Below, one piece after another: positions 42,124 to 50,799 of a stretch of 64,000 bases of DNA. The stretch covers positions 2,511,001-2,575,000 of the forward strand of contig NZ_JBEWTB010000002.1 in the NCBI RefSeq assembly GCF_040549045.1. The letters are read 5' to 3'. Source of the stretch: Endozoicomonas sp. NE40 (lineage in GTDB: Bacteria; Pseudomonadota; Gammaproteobacteria; Pseudomonadales; Endozoicomonadaceae). The notes under the pieces were generated by a model, which had not been told where the DNA came from, made no database searches, and was given only the letters and a program-made list of their open reading frames with translations. Each line of letters starts with the position of its first letter. Within the stretch, counting starts at the first letter, position 1. A program made the position numbers and the translations under genes.

Positions 42124-42987
42124 ATGACTTCCAGTATGACCGCTTTTGCCCGTGTTCAAGTCCAGGAAGACTGGGGCAGTTTGGTGTGGGAAATTCGTTC
42201 TGTTAACCATCGCTACCTTGAACCGCATTTTCGATTGCCGGAACAGGCTCGCGAAATTGAACCGGGGTTGCGTGAGGTTCTGCGCAAACAGCTGAATCGT
42301 GGCAAGATTGAATGCAGTCTGAGGCTGCAACTGGCTGAAGGCAGCCAGAAGCTGAATCTGAATGAAGCGGTTCTGGAAGATGTGCAGAGTGCCGTTAACC
42401 AGGTTGAAACCTGGTTTATCAACGCTTCTGGTGTCAACCCGCTGGAGATCCTGCGCTGGCCTGGCGTGATGGAGAACGAAGAAACCAATCTGGCGCCTGT
42501 GCATGCAGCAGCTCTGGAGGCATTTGAACAGGCAATTACTCAGCTGATTAACATGCGTCAGCGAGAGGGAGCCGAACTGAAGCAGTTTGTGCTGACCCGG
42601 CTGAACAGCATCAGCGAAGAAGTGAGTACGATTCGTGGTGTTCTGCCTGAGTTGATTGAAGCTCAGAGACAGAAGATTCTGGATCGCCTGGAAGAAGCTA
42701 AAGCAGAACTGGACCCCGAGCGTCTGGAGCAGGAAATGATCATTCTTGCGCAGAAGATGGACGTTGATGAAGAACTGGATCGTCTTGATACCCATGTTCA
42801 GGAAGTGAAACGAACCCTGGACAAAAAAGGTGGCATTGGTCGCAGGCTGGATTTCCTGATGCAGGAACTGAACCGTGAAGCCAACACACTGTCGTCCAAG
42901 TCGATCAATGCCGGCCTGACCCGGAGTGCGGTGAACCTCAAGGTATTAATCGAACAGATGAGAGAGCAAGTCCAGAATATTGAATAA
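42124..42987 (+). CDS. yicC: YicC/YloC family endoribonuclease
   Basis: A 287-residue member of the YicC family, recently characterised as endoribonucleases that act on small RNAs and mRNA in the cytoplasm. The N-terminal domain opens MTSSMTAFARVQVQEDWGSLVWEIRSVNHRYLE, and the C-terminal DUF1732 domain ends with KGGIGRRLDFLMQELNREANTLSSKS, both hallmarks. It lies directly upstream of gmk, as in E. coli and pseudomonads. A dispersed hairpin element occupies its 5' leader. Confidence 0.95.
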   Translation: MTSSMTAFARVQVQEDWGSLVWEIRSVNHRYLEPHFRLPEQAREIEPGLREVLRKQLNRGKIECSLRLQLAEGSQKLNLNEAVLEDVQSAVNQVETWFINASGVNPLEILRWPGVMENEETNLAPVHAAALEAFEQAITQLINMRQREGAELKQFVLTRLNSISEEVSTIRGVLPELIEAQRQKILDRLEEAKAELDPERLEQEMIILAQKMDVDEELDRLDTHVQEVKRTLDKKGGIGRRLDFLMQELNREANTLSSKSINAGLTRSAVNLKVLIEQMREQVQNIE

Positions 42988-43019
42988 TGTTGGGCGGCTG
43001 CCCGGCTGTTGGAGCAATC

Positions 43020-43637
43020 ATGGCTAATAAAGGCAAACTCTATATTATTGCAGCACCTTCCGGTGCGGGAAAAACCAGTCTGGTTAAGGCAATGGTAGAG
43101 TCTACGCCGCACGTTAAGGTGTCGGTATCCCATACTACTCGCGGACAGCGTCCGGGGGAAGTAGATGGTGTAAATTATCACTTTGTCTCTGCTGAAGCAT
43201 TCCAGAAAGAACTGGGTGAAGGTCGTTTCCTTGAACACGCGGAAGTGTTCGGAAACTTCTACGGAACCTCTGAAACCTGGGTGCGTGAGCAACTGGCAAA
43301 GGGTGAAGATGTTATTCTGGAAATCGACTGGCAGGGGGCTAAACAGGTTCGTCGTCTGATGCCCGATGCCGTCAGTATTTTTATACTGCCTCCCTCGCTG
43401 GAAGCATTGCGTGAGCGTTTGATTGGTCGTGCGACAGACGATATGTCAATCATTGACCGCCGTATGGCTCAGGCAGTGAATGAGATGTCTCATTACGGTG
43501 AATTTGATTACCTGGTCATCAATGATGAATTTGACCTGGCTCTGCGTGACCTGCAAACCATTATCCGTAGCCGGCGCCTGGCGATTGGATGGATGCAGCA
43601 CTACAAAGCCGATCTGATCAAAGGGCTGCTGAATTAA
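43020..43637 (+). CDS. gmk: Guanylate kinase
   Basis: Gmk converts GMP to GDP with ATP. The 205-residue protein has the P-loop APSGAGKTS (residues about 11-19), the GMP-binding HTTRGQRPGEVDGVNYHFV, and EVFGNFYGTS. ATG 43020, preceded by GGAG, matches the E. coli start; the frame extends upstream to 42987 only by reading through the yicC junction. In pseudomonads gmk is followed by rpoZ-spoT; here three accessory genes have come between. Confidence 0.97.
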   Translation: MANKGKLYIIAAPSGAGKTSLVKAMVESTPHVKVSVSHTTRGQRPGEVDGVNYHFVSAEAFQKELGEGRFLEHAEVFGNFYGTSETWVREQLAKGEDVILEIDWQGAKQVRRLMPDAVSIFILPPSLEALRERLIGRATDDMSIIDRRMAQAVNEMSHYGEFDYLVINDEFDLALRDLQTIIRSRRLAIGWMQHYKADLIKGLLN

Positions 43638-43648
43638 CCGGTAAGCAG

Positions 43649-43685
43649 AACCTCCCTGTATCAAAGGCTGACAGGGAGGTTTTTG
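43649..43685 (+). terminator. Intrinsic terminator of gmk
   Basis: AACCTCCCTGT (43649-43659) pairs with ACAGGGAGGTT (43671-43681), then TTTTG. It lies 11 bases past the gmk stop and just before the convergent orphan gene; the A-rich left flank makes it usable in both directions. Confidence 0.88.
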
Positions 43686-43688
43686 AAA

Positions 43689-44822
43689 CTACTGTTCTGC
43701 AATAAGTGGCGCCATTGCCTGCTTCAGACAGGTTTCTTCTTCAGCCTTTTTAGTTTTTTTTGTGATCACTTCCATGACGTGACTGAGTTCTGAGCCCTGA
43801 TTCAGAGCGGTGACCCGTAAGCCATAAAAAGCAGACCTCATGCAGGGAAACTTTCCGTCTTCCGCGGTTTTGTCGGTAAGTTCCGACAACATTGTTTTTA
43901 GCTGCCGGGAACTGACAGGAATTCGCCTGTACTCAATATTGCTGTCAATCGGATGCCTTTCATAGAAAAAATGTTCATTCAAAGGTCCGGTAAAATACTC
44001 ATCTTTTTTGGGGATGCGAGGGTAGCCTGTTCCTGAATGCATTTGTTCATACCATTCCTGTCTTTGCTCTGGTCCCCCCAGATAATTTGGGAGAAACATT
44101 GATCCAAAATGATTGAAGCTCTGATTCTTATATCGGTACCAAGTCATTAAACCTGTTTCGTCCAGGAAAAAAAGCTCCGAATTTATTACAACACCGGGGG
44201 TGGAGGCAGAGACAAATGCAATGATGCTGGAAGGCTGTAGCACAACATTCAGGTAGACTCCATAGAGGTATGAGCCTTTCGTCAAAAGATTCTGGTAGGC
44301 ATTAATTGCCCTGATCAAAGGCTGATCGGTTTCCGAATAGAGCACCTTGGTGTGAACAACAGACCTGGGTGGCAGTTTTTTCAACCGAATGGCTATTTCC
44401 GGAATGGAGGCTGTTTGGGTAAATTGACATTCTTCGCGTGAGTCAACCTCATAACAGTCTGACTTCTGGCCGGTCTCCTGATTGATACGGGTGTAATTGG
44501 ACACATATTGCTGAGGTTTTTGAGCATGCTTTTCAGTGACAAAACTGTTTATCGGATTAATTAATGACTGCCGTATCGACAGGTCTGGATTATGGGACGC
44601 TGAAAATGGCAGGTAGTCACTTTTGTCATTACTCTGTTTTTTTATACACTCGACAACGGTTTTCCAGCTACGTCCTCCTTCTGTTTTAACCAGGACGGTG
44701 TTGTCGTTGCTTTCTATAATCTCGCATACTTCTTTTTTAACGGGTGTTTTTATGGGATGCGCCTGCGAGAAAGGCGCAAACAAAAAAGTCATTAAGAAAA
44801 GACATTTATGTTTATACTGCAT
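43689..44822 (-). CDS. Secreted hypothetical protein
   Basis: No family was recognised. The 377-residue protein has a clear signal peptide (residues 1-21, CLFLMTFLFAPFSQA, cleavage at SQA-HP). The mature part is mixed alpha/beta with seven or so cysteines spread over the length (CEIIES, CIKKQ, CYEV, CQFTQ, CMRSAF, CLKQ), suggesting disulfides in the periplasm or outside. Notable segments are LYGVYLNVVLQPSSIIAFVS and EHFFYERHPIDSNIEYRRIPVSSRQLK; the latter resembles the recognition surface of some enterotoxin-like ADP-ribosyl folds but not convincingly. It converges with gmk. Confidence 0.6.
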   Translation of the reverse strand: MQYKHKCLFLMTFLFAPFSQAHPIKTPVKKEVCEIIESNDNTVLVKTEGGRSWKTVVECIKKQSNDKSDYLPFSASHNPDLSIRQSLINPINSFVTEKHAQKPQQYVSNYTRINQETGQKSDCYEVDSREECQFTQTASIPEIAIRLKKLPPRSVVHTKVLYSETDQPLIRAINAYQNLLTKGSYLYGVYLNVVLQPSSIIAFVSASTPGVVINSELFFLDETGLMTWYRYKNQSFNHFGSMFLPNYLGGPEQRQEWYEQMHSGTGYPRIPKKDEYFTGPLNEHFFYERHPIDSNIEYRRIPVSSRQLKTMLSELTDKTAEDGKFPCMRSAFYGLRVTALNQGSELSHVMEVITKKTKKAEEETCLKQAMAPLIAEQ

Positions 44823-44946
44823 GCTCTATTCACTCTTTAATTCTTTTTGGTTTTAACAAGATAGGTGTAAACAGAGACCGTGCAGGATTTTTAGCGGTGT
44901 TTTGTTAAAGCCCGGTTTCCAGAACTGAAACCGGGCAGTGCGATCG

Positions 44947-46728
44947 TCAGAATGTTTGTGTCGCTTTATTCAGCCAGTCAAGGTCAGCACCACTGAGCAG
45001 TGGCGACAGCTCTTCACGAACCATTTCGTGGTATTGATTCAGCCAGTCGATTTCAGTCTGGGTCAGCATCTCCCGGGTAATCGGGCGGGTGTCAATCGGT
45101 GCCAGTGTCATCGGAACCAGCTTGTAGAATTCACCAAACTCCGTCGTGATGTCTTCAGCCACACGCATGATGTTTTCAAGGCGTACGCCGTGTTTGCCAT
45201 TACGGTACATGCCAGGCTCATTGGTGAGAAGCATACCCACCTGCAAAGGCTGGTCAATCCATTTAGGGCTGACGCTGTGCGGGCCTTCGTGTACGTTCAG
45301 AAAGTAACCAATGCCGTGGCCGGTGCCGTGGTTGTAGTTTTGCCCGGCTTCCCAGACCGGCTGACGGGCAAGGATATCCAGCTGCATGCCCCGTGTACCT
45401 TTCAGGAAGCGGGCTTTTGCCAGATTAATATGCGATTTCAGAACCAGCGTATAGTCTTTCTGTTCTTCTTCCGTCATGGGACCACAGGCAAAGGTTCGGG
45501 TAATGTCCGTGGTGCCGTCCGGGTACTGGGCACCGGAATCAACCAGCAGCAGACCCTTTGCTTCAACCTTCCGGGAGGATTGCTCATCGGCACGATAGTG
45601 AATAATGGCACCATTTGAGGCATAACCGGCAATTGTCGGAAAGCTTGGTCCTTTAAACTCCGGTGCCTGCGCCCGGCTGGCCTGCAGAAACTCATCCAGT
45701 GACAGTTCGGTGACCTCACCGCCGGGAACTGTCTCTTCCAGCCAGCGCATAAAGCGGACAACCGCTGCGCCATCGCGTCGGTGACAGTCACCCATGCGCT
45801 GAATTTCCACATCGTTTTTAATGGCTTTCAGCAGAAGGGTTGGGCTGGCAGCCTTAATGATTTTGACGGACTCCGGCAGCGCATTGACCAGCCACTGATT
45901 GGTGGAGGCCGGATTCATCAACAGGCGGGTGTTGCTGTCCAGGCTGCGGATATCGTCAGCGATGGCATCGTAAGGCAGCAGCTCTATGCCCGACTGCTTT
46001 AAAGCCTGCAAAGCATCGCCTTCTATGCGGCTGGCATTGATATACAGTTTGACGTCGGTGTCTGTCAGCAGAATATAGGACAGGAACACCGGGTTGCATT
46101 CAATATCGCTGGCGCGCAGGTTCAGCAGCCAGGCAATATCGTCCAGCATGGTGATCAGCAGGTGACTGGCACCTTTTTTGGTCATCTCCAGGCGGACTTC
46201 TGCCAGCTTTTCTTCCCGGGTTTTGCCTGCAATGCTGTCGTCATGCAGAAATACCGGTGTCGCAGGCATATCTGGACGATCGATCCAGACGGTTTCCAGA
46301 AGATCTTTTTCAACTTCAATGGTGATGTTTTTGTCCTTAAAGGTTTCCAGCAGTTTCTGTGTCTGCTGGTGGCTCATCACCTTGCCATCAAAACCTACCA
46401 CGCTGCCTTCGGGCAGGGTATCTGCCAGCCAGTCCTGAATGGCCGGAACTTCCGGCATCCCGTCACGCATCAGCTCAATGCCGGAATTCTCCAGCTCCTG
46501 GCTGGCCTGCAGGAAATAACGGCCATCGGTCCAGAGGGCGGCCCGGTCTTTCAGTACGACTACGGTGCCAGCTGAACCTGTGAAACCGGACAGCCATTCC
46601 CTGCCGCCCCAGTGTTCTGAGCTGTATTCACTCTCGTGAGGATCCGAGCTGGGAATAATCCAGGCATCTATATGGCTGGTGCTCATGGCGGCTCTCAGAG
46701 CCGTGAGTTTTTCGGGCGTACTGGTCAT
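44947..46728 (-). CDS. pepP: Xaa-Pro aminopeptidase, M24B family
   Basis: A 593-residue metallopeptidase that removes N-terminal residues preceding proline. Two N-terminal creatinase-like domains (residues about 1-300: DAWIIPSSDPHESEYSSEHW, SGFTGSAGTVVVLKDRAALWTDGRYFLQA) precede the pita-bread catalytic domain. The metal ligands are visible: DSGAQYPDGTTDITRTF (two Asp), GHGIGYFLNVHEGP (His), TNEPGMY (Glu) and RLENIM (Glu). The long three-domain form resembles eukaryotic cytosolic aminopeptidase P (XPNPEP1-like) more than E. coli PepP, so the symbol is approximate. ATG 46728 is chosen because GGAG lies about 10 bases upstream; the frame opens 54 codons earlier through a 12-bp tandem repeat. 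Confidence 0.88.
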   Translation of the reverse strand: MTSTPEKLTALRAAMSTSHIDAWIIPSSDPHESEYSSEHWGGREWLSGFTGSAGTVVVLKDRAALWTDGRYFLQASQELENSGIELMRDGMPEVPAIQDWLADTLPEGSVVGFDGKVMSHQQTQKLLETFKDKNITIEVEKDLLETVWIDRPDMPATPVFLHDDSIAGKTREEKLAEVRLEMTKKGASHLLITMLDDIAWLLNLRASDIECNPVFLSYILLTDTDVKLYINASRIEGDALQALKQSGIELLPYDAIADDIRSLDSNTRLLMNPASTNQWLVNALPESVKIIKAASPTLLLKAIKNDVEIQRMGDCHRRDGAAVVRFMRWLEETVPGGEVTELSLDEFLQASRAQAPEFKGPSFPTIAGYASNGAIIHYRADEQSSRKVEAKGLLLVDSGAQYPDGTTDITRTFACGPMTEEEQKDYTLVLKSHINLAKARFLKGTRGMQLDILARQPVWEAGQNYNHGTGHGIGYFLNVHEGPHSVSPKWIDQPLQVGMLLTNEPGMYRNGKHGVRLENIMRVAEDITTEFGEFYKLVPMTLAPIDTRPITREMLTQTEIDWLNQYHEMVREELSPLLSGADLDWLNKATQTF

Positions 46729-46771
46729 TATTGATCCACTCCGGATGACTTCAGTCTGAAACGGTTTTTCG

Positions 46772-46819
46772 GGACTATTTTCAGAACTATTTTCAGAACT
46801 ATTCTTCGAACGAGTTTCC
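46772..46819. repeat. 12-bp tandem repeat upstream of the aminopeptidase
   Basis: About four units of GAACTATTTTCA and variants lie head to tail (46772-46819), 44 bases upstream of the chosen start on the minus strand. The 12-bp period keeps a frame open, giving a false-looking Ser-Ser-Glu-Asn repeat if translated. Confidence 0.75.
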
Positions 46820-46929
46820 CGAACTATAACCCTTAAGTTGTCGGAAATACCATCGACTAAGCCTGTATTACGGAAATGAAAACCCGACAAATGCTGGCCG
46901 CTTTGTCTGTACTTTTGTGTGGGAGTGAA

Positions 46930-47685
46930 TCACATATCCAATCCAACCTTGTGGAGATACCACTTACCCTCGAAATTGCCGTATTGTTCCCAGAAGAGTA
47001 CATTGATGTCGAGCTCAAACGGTGATACGCCAAAGTATCTGTAGAGTCCTTCGTTGGGATTAAACAGTTCCAGGATGCCGTTTTCGAACCGAAAGCCTAT
47101 TGCGTGGCCGTTGTACAACGAGTCGTCGCCCATCCCGTTAAAATACAACAAAATGAAGTGTCCGGTCTTTTCCAGCACCCAATTAGAAATATATCCCGCA
47201 CTGCTGCTTTTATTCATTTCTCCAGATGTGCTATCCAGAGAAATAAGATTTTGGCTTTGTAATAAAAAAGGAATACCAGCAGAATAACTCAATGCTTTAG
47301 AAGGGAATGTATGCTTCCATGCGTAGGATGCCTGGATAATTGAGATTGATTCAAAATCAAATTCAGCAGCACTTTGGACGCCTCTTCCCTCTGAGGTTAT
47401 GCTTTTTTTTAGCCAGGTCACTACCATGCCAGAGCAAATACCTGAGTTGTTATAAACAGGACTTAAGTTTTTTTTATTCCAATGGGCATTAACTGAGTAA
47501 TTATTTGCCGTAGAAAAAATTTTTTCAAAAAGCATGTTACTTAAGTCCTCCAAAATCTCCGGGATTCTGTGACTTTCGATCTTACTAAACGACGAACAAG
47601 GCAGTTCGGTATACACACGCAGAGAGGAGTTTGGGGAGACCATCCTCCAGACCGACTGTCTGAATGTTGCATACTCATTGTTCAT
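46930..47685 (-). CDS. YopT/AvrPphB-like (peptidase C58) cysteine protease, candidate effector
   Basis: A 251-residue protein with the active-site layout of peptidase family C58. The nucleophile region is NNSGICSGMVVTWLKK with Cys84, preceded by Gly and followed by the family-type Trp-Leu. The His block is YNGHAIGFRFENG with His194. The third residue lies in LELFNPNEGLYRYFG, at Asn209, where YopT-type enzymes have Asp in a DPN motif; Asn is the papain choice, so activity is plausible. Family members are secreted into eukaryotic cells and cleave Rho GTPases or kinases. There is no signal peptide, as expected for type III delivery. The gene looks AT-richer than its neighbours and is inserted between core genes (pepP-like and rpoZ), suggesting acquisition. 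Family assignment rests on motifs read by eye. Confidence 0.65.
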   Translation of the reverse strand: MNNEYATFRQSVWRMVSPNSSLRVYTELPCSSFSKIESHRIPEILEDLSNMLFEKIFSTANNYSVNAHWNKKNLSPVYNNSGICSGMVVTWLKKSITSEGRGVQSAAEFDFESISIIQASYAWKHTFPSKALSYSAGIPFLLQSQNLISLDSTSGEMNKSSSAGYISNWVLEKTGHFILLYFNGMGDDSLYNGHAIGFRFENGILELFNPNEGLYRYFGVSPFELDINVLFWEQYGNFEGKWYLHKVGLDM

Positions 47686-47830
47686 ATATCGCTCAGACTT
47701 GTTTGAAAGCAGGTCGTAAAGTACACTCTAATGTCGGCAAAAATATATCACGTCGATAGACTGGCGGCTCGATGATTCAAGCAGCCATAGCGAAAGAAAA
47801 CCGTTTTTCTAAATAACGAGAGGTGAAGTA

Positions 47831-48082
47831 GTGGCTCGAGTAACCGTAGAAGACTGCCTGGATAACGTTGATAACCGTTTTGAACTGGTTATGGTGGCTT
47901 CCAAGCGCGCCCGCCAGCTGTCCATTGGTGGTAAAGAACCAAAGCTGGACTGGGAAAATGATAAGCCAACGGTAATGGCTTTGCGTGAAATTGCTGAAGG
48001 TCTGGTAACCGCGACTACTGTTGAAGAGCGCATTGTCGATGAAGACGAGGCCGCTATGTTTCTGGCTGGTGTAGAAAGCTAA
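47831..48082 (+). CDS. rpoZ: RNA polymerase omega subunit
   Basis: Omega (83 residues) assists RNA polymerase assembly and forms part of the ppGpp site. It opens ARVTVEDCLDNVDNRFELVMVASKRARQL and has PTVMALREIAEGLV, as in E. coli. Translation starts at GTG, with GAGGTGA seven bases before it. spoT follows 50 bp downstream, the conserved rpoZ-spoT pair. Confidence 0.97.
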   Translation: MARVTVEDCLDNVDNRFELVMVASKRARQLSIGGKEPKLDWENDKPTVMALREIAEGLVTATTVEERIVDEDEAAMFLAGVES

Positions 48083-48118
48083 CAGCCAGGAAAGCCTCTG
48101 ATGTCCGGATTGCTGCAC

Positions 48119-48126
48119 AGGAGGAG
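48119..48126 (+). promoter_or_regulatory. spoT ribosome-binding site fixing a TTG start
   Basis: AGGAGGAG stands six bases ahead of TTG 48133. No ATG in frame lies near the conserved N-terminus, so this strong site decides the rare start codon. Confidence 0.85.
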
Positions 48127-48132
48127 CGGGCT

Positions 48133-50262
48133 TTGCTGACTATCGATGAGTTTGCCGGCCGCTTGAAGTCCTACCTGACCCCTGAACAGGTTAATCTTGT
48201 TCGCAGGGCTTACTATTACGCCGAACAGGCCCATGACGGGCAGATACGACGGAGTGGTGAGCCTTATATCACCCATCCTCTGGAAGTGGCAGCTATTCTG
48301 GCCGACATGCACATGGACCATCACAGCCTGATGGCCGCCATGCTGCACGATGTCATAGAGGACACCGGTATTGAAAAAAGTGCCATAGTCGAACAGTTTG
48401 GTGAAGTGGTCGCTGAACTGGTAGACGGGGTCAGCAAGCTGACCCACATGCACTTTGAGAATAAAACCCTGGCTCAGGCCGAGAATTTTCAGAAAATGGC
48501 GCTGGCCATGGCCCGGGATATCCGGGTTATTCTCGTCAAGCTTTCAGACCGTTTGCACAACATGCGAACCCTCGGGGTTCTGCGCCCGGATAAACGCCGC
48601 AGAATTGCCCGTGAAACCCTCGATATTTATGTTCCAATAGCCAATCGTCTTGGTATGCACAATCTGCGGATTGAGCTGGAAGACCTCGGCTTTGAAGCCA
48701 TGTACCCCATGCGTTCACGCATGATTCGCCAGGCCGTCAAACAGGCGCGTGGCAATCGCCGGGACCTGGTGGGCAAAGTACAGAAAGCCATTGCTGCCCG
48801 GCTGGAAGAAGAAGGTCTTAAAGGCAGAGTGGTGGGACGCGAGAAACATCTCTACAGCATTTATAAAAAGATGCGCAGCCAGAGCAAGTCCTTTGGTGAA
48901 ATCATGGACATGTTCGCCTTTCGCATCATAGTCGACAGTGTCGACAGCTGTTACCGCGCCTTTGGCATCGTTCACAACCTCTACAAACCCATCCCCGGCC
49001 GCTTCAAAGACTATATCGCTATCCCCAAAGCCAACGGCTATCAATCCCTCCACACCACTTTGTTCGGTATGCACGGCGTACCTGTGGAAATCCAGATCCG
49101 TACTCAGGAAATGGAAGATATGGCGAACAATGGCATCGCCGCGCACTGGCTGTATAAATCCGGTGATGAAGCGCTGTCGGGCAGTCATGCCCGTACACGA
49201 CAGTGGCTAAAAGGTGTGCTGGAGCTACAGAAGAATGCCGGTGACTCCCTGGAGTTTATTGAAAACGTAAAAATCGACCTCTTCCCCGATGAAGTCTATG
49301 TTTTCACACCCCGTGGTGCGATTCTCGAATTGCCAAAAGGGGCGACTGCGGTCGATTTTGCCTATGCGGTTCATACCGATGTGGGTAACACCTGCGTTGC
49401 CTGTCGTATTGATAAACGACTTGCGTCACTCAGTCAGCCACTGCAGAGTGGGCAGACGGTAGAAATCGTAACGGCGGAAGGTGCCAGCCCCAATGTCGCC
49501 TGGCTGAACTTTGTCCTGACTGGCAAAGCCCGTTCTAACATCCGTCACTTCCTCAAACATCAGCGTCGCAACGAATCCATTGCTCTTGGCTATCGCCTGT
49601 TGAATAAGGCTCTGGTCAGCTTTGATACCCGGGTGGATCAACTGGATCAGGGCATTCTCAACCAGCAGTTGAAAAACTTTAAGCTGGAGTCGCTGGACGA
49701 ACTGCTTGAAGACATCGGCCTTGGTAACCGTATGGCTTACATCGTTGCCCGTATGCTGGTGGAGCCTCAGGAAACCGATGGTGAGGAGAAGTCTTCACTG
49801 GATGTGGACATTGAACAGTCTCTGACCATTCGTGGCACGGAAGGCATGGTAATCAGCTTTGCCAAGTGTTGTCATCCTATTCCGGGCGACCCGGTGGTGG
49901 GGCATGTCAGCTCCGGTCGGGGCATTGTGATTCACACCGACAGCTGCAAAAACATTGCAGAAATTCGCTATAACCCTGAAAAGGTTCTGGAAGTCGACTG
50001 GGACAAACACGTTTCCGGTGAGTTCACGGTAGACCTGCAGGTCGAGCTGGAACATCATCGTGGCATGATCGCCTCTCTGGCCACCAGTATTACGGCGGTT
50101 GAAGGCAATATTGAAAAGATCAGCATGGAAGAACGTGATGCCAGTTTCTGCATGGTACAACTACTGGTGAACGTTAAAGACCGTGTCCATCTTGCCCGTA
50201 TCATTAAACGACTGCGCGTGATTAAAGGCGTACACTCCATTACCCGCCGCAGGGAATCCTAA
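48133..50262 (+). CDS. spoT: Bifunctional (p)ppGpp synthetase/hydrolase
   Basis: The stringent-response enzyme that makes and degrades (p)ppGpp. The 709 residues comprise the HD hydrolase domain (about 25-180, with YITHPLEVAAILADMHMD and LHDVIEDT), the synthetase domain (about 230-350, FRIIVDSVDSCYRAFG and GRFKDYIAIPKANGYQSLHT), TGS (about 385-445, DEVYVFTPRGAILELP), a helical/zinc-finger region with SFAKCCHPIPGDPVVGH, and a C-terminal ACT domain. The hydrolase residues look intact. The start is TTG, supported by AGGAGGAG. It lies between rpoZ and ridA as in pseudomonads. Confidence 0.97.
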   Translation: MLTIDEFAGRLKSYLTPEQVNLVRRAYYYAEQAHDGQIRRSGEPYITHPLEVAAILADMHMDHHSLMAAMLHDVIEDTGIEKSAIVEQFGEVVAELVDGVSKLTHMHFENKTLAQAENFQKMALAMARDIRVILVKLSDRLHNMRTLGVLRPDKRRRIARETLDIYVPIANRLGMHNLRIELEDLGFEAMYPMRSRMIRQAVKQARGNRRDLVGKVQKAIAARLEEEGLKGRVVGREKHLYSIYKKMRSQSKSFGEIMDMFAFRIIVDSVDSCYRAFGIVHNLYKPIPGRFKDYIAIPKANGYQSLHTTLFGMHGVPVEIQIRTQEMEDMANNGIAAHWLYKSGDEALSGSHARTRQWLKGVLELQKNAGDSLEFIENVKIDLFPDEVYVFTPRGAILELPKGATAVDFAYAVHTDVGNTCVACRIDKRLASLSQPLQSGQTVEIVTAEGASPNVAWLNFVLTGKARSNIRHFLKHQRRNESIALGYRLLNKALVSFDTRVDQLDQGILNQQLKNFKLESLDELLEDIGLGNRMAYIVARMLVEPQETDGEEKSSLDVDIEQSLTIRGTEGMVISFAKCCHPIPGDPVVGHVSSGRGIVIHTDSCKNIAEIRYNPEKVLEVDWDKHVSGEFTVDLQVELEHHRGMIASLATSITAVEGNIEKISMEERDASFCMVQLLVNVKDRVHLARIIKRLRVIKGVHSITRRRES

Positions 50263-50380
50263 GCTCTGTCCCCTGTATTAAGCAGGGGCTGATTCCTTTG
50301 ATCTGGCTCATGATCATCAGCAAATCCGCTTGCAATATACGAGGTCTTCCCTACTATCAGCCTTTTGGAAGGTGGAAGAT

Positions 50381-50767
50381 ATGAGTAACCGACAGATTAT
50401 TAATACCAAGCGAGCACCACAGGCGATTGGTACCTATTCCCAGGCAGTAAAAGCGGGAACCACGGTTTATATCTCTGGACAGATTCCACTGGTACCTGAA
50501 ACCATGGAATTGCAGGATGGCGACTTTAAAGATCTGACCCGTCGTTGTTTCACCAACCTCAAAGCGATTGCCGAAGCTGCAGGTGGTACGTTAGAGGACG
50601 CCGCCAAGGTGAATATCTTCCTGACCGACCTGAGCAATTTTGCTTCTGTAAATGAAGTGATGGCTGAGTTCTTTGAACAGCCCTACCCGGCACGAGCTGC
50701 CATTGGTGTGAAAGAGCTGCCAAAGGGCGTACCGGTTGAGGTTGATGCTGTTCTGGAGTTGAAATAA
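50381..50767 (+). CDS. ridA: 2-iminobutanoate/2-iminopropanoate deaminase
   Basis: RidA hydrolyses reactive enamine/imine intermediates from pyridoxal-phosphate enzymes. The 128-residue protein has PQAIGTYSQAVKAGTTVYISGQIPL, the conserved Arg in PARAAIGVKELPKG, and VPVEVDAVLEL at the end. ATG 50381 is preceded by GGAAGGTGGAAG; the frame opens at 50330, but those residues are not part of the family. Following spoT, it matches pseudomonad order (spoT-ridA). Confidence 0.96.
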   Translation: MSNRQIINTKRAPQAIGTYSQAVKAGTTVYISGQIPLVPETMELQDGDFKDLTRRCFTNLKAIAEAAGGTLEDAAKVNIFLTDLSNFASVNEVMAEFFEQPYPARAAIGVKELPKGVPVEVDAVLELK

Positions 50768-50799
50768 TACCCGCTTTTCGTAGAGCTTCTTACGAAGCT

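Noticed and set aside
46729..46890. 54-codon N-terminal extension of the aminopeptidase
   Set aside because: It consists largely of a 12-bp DNA repeat; ATG 46728 has a ribosome-binding site and the family start.
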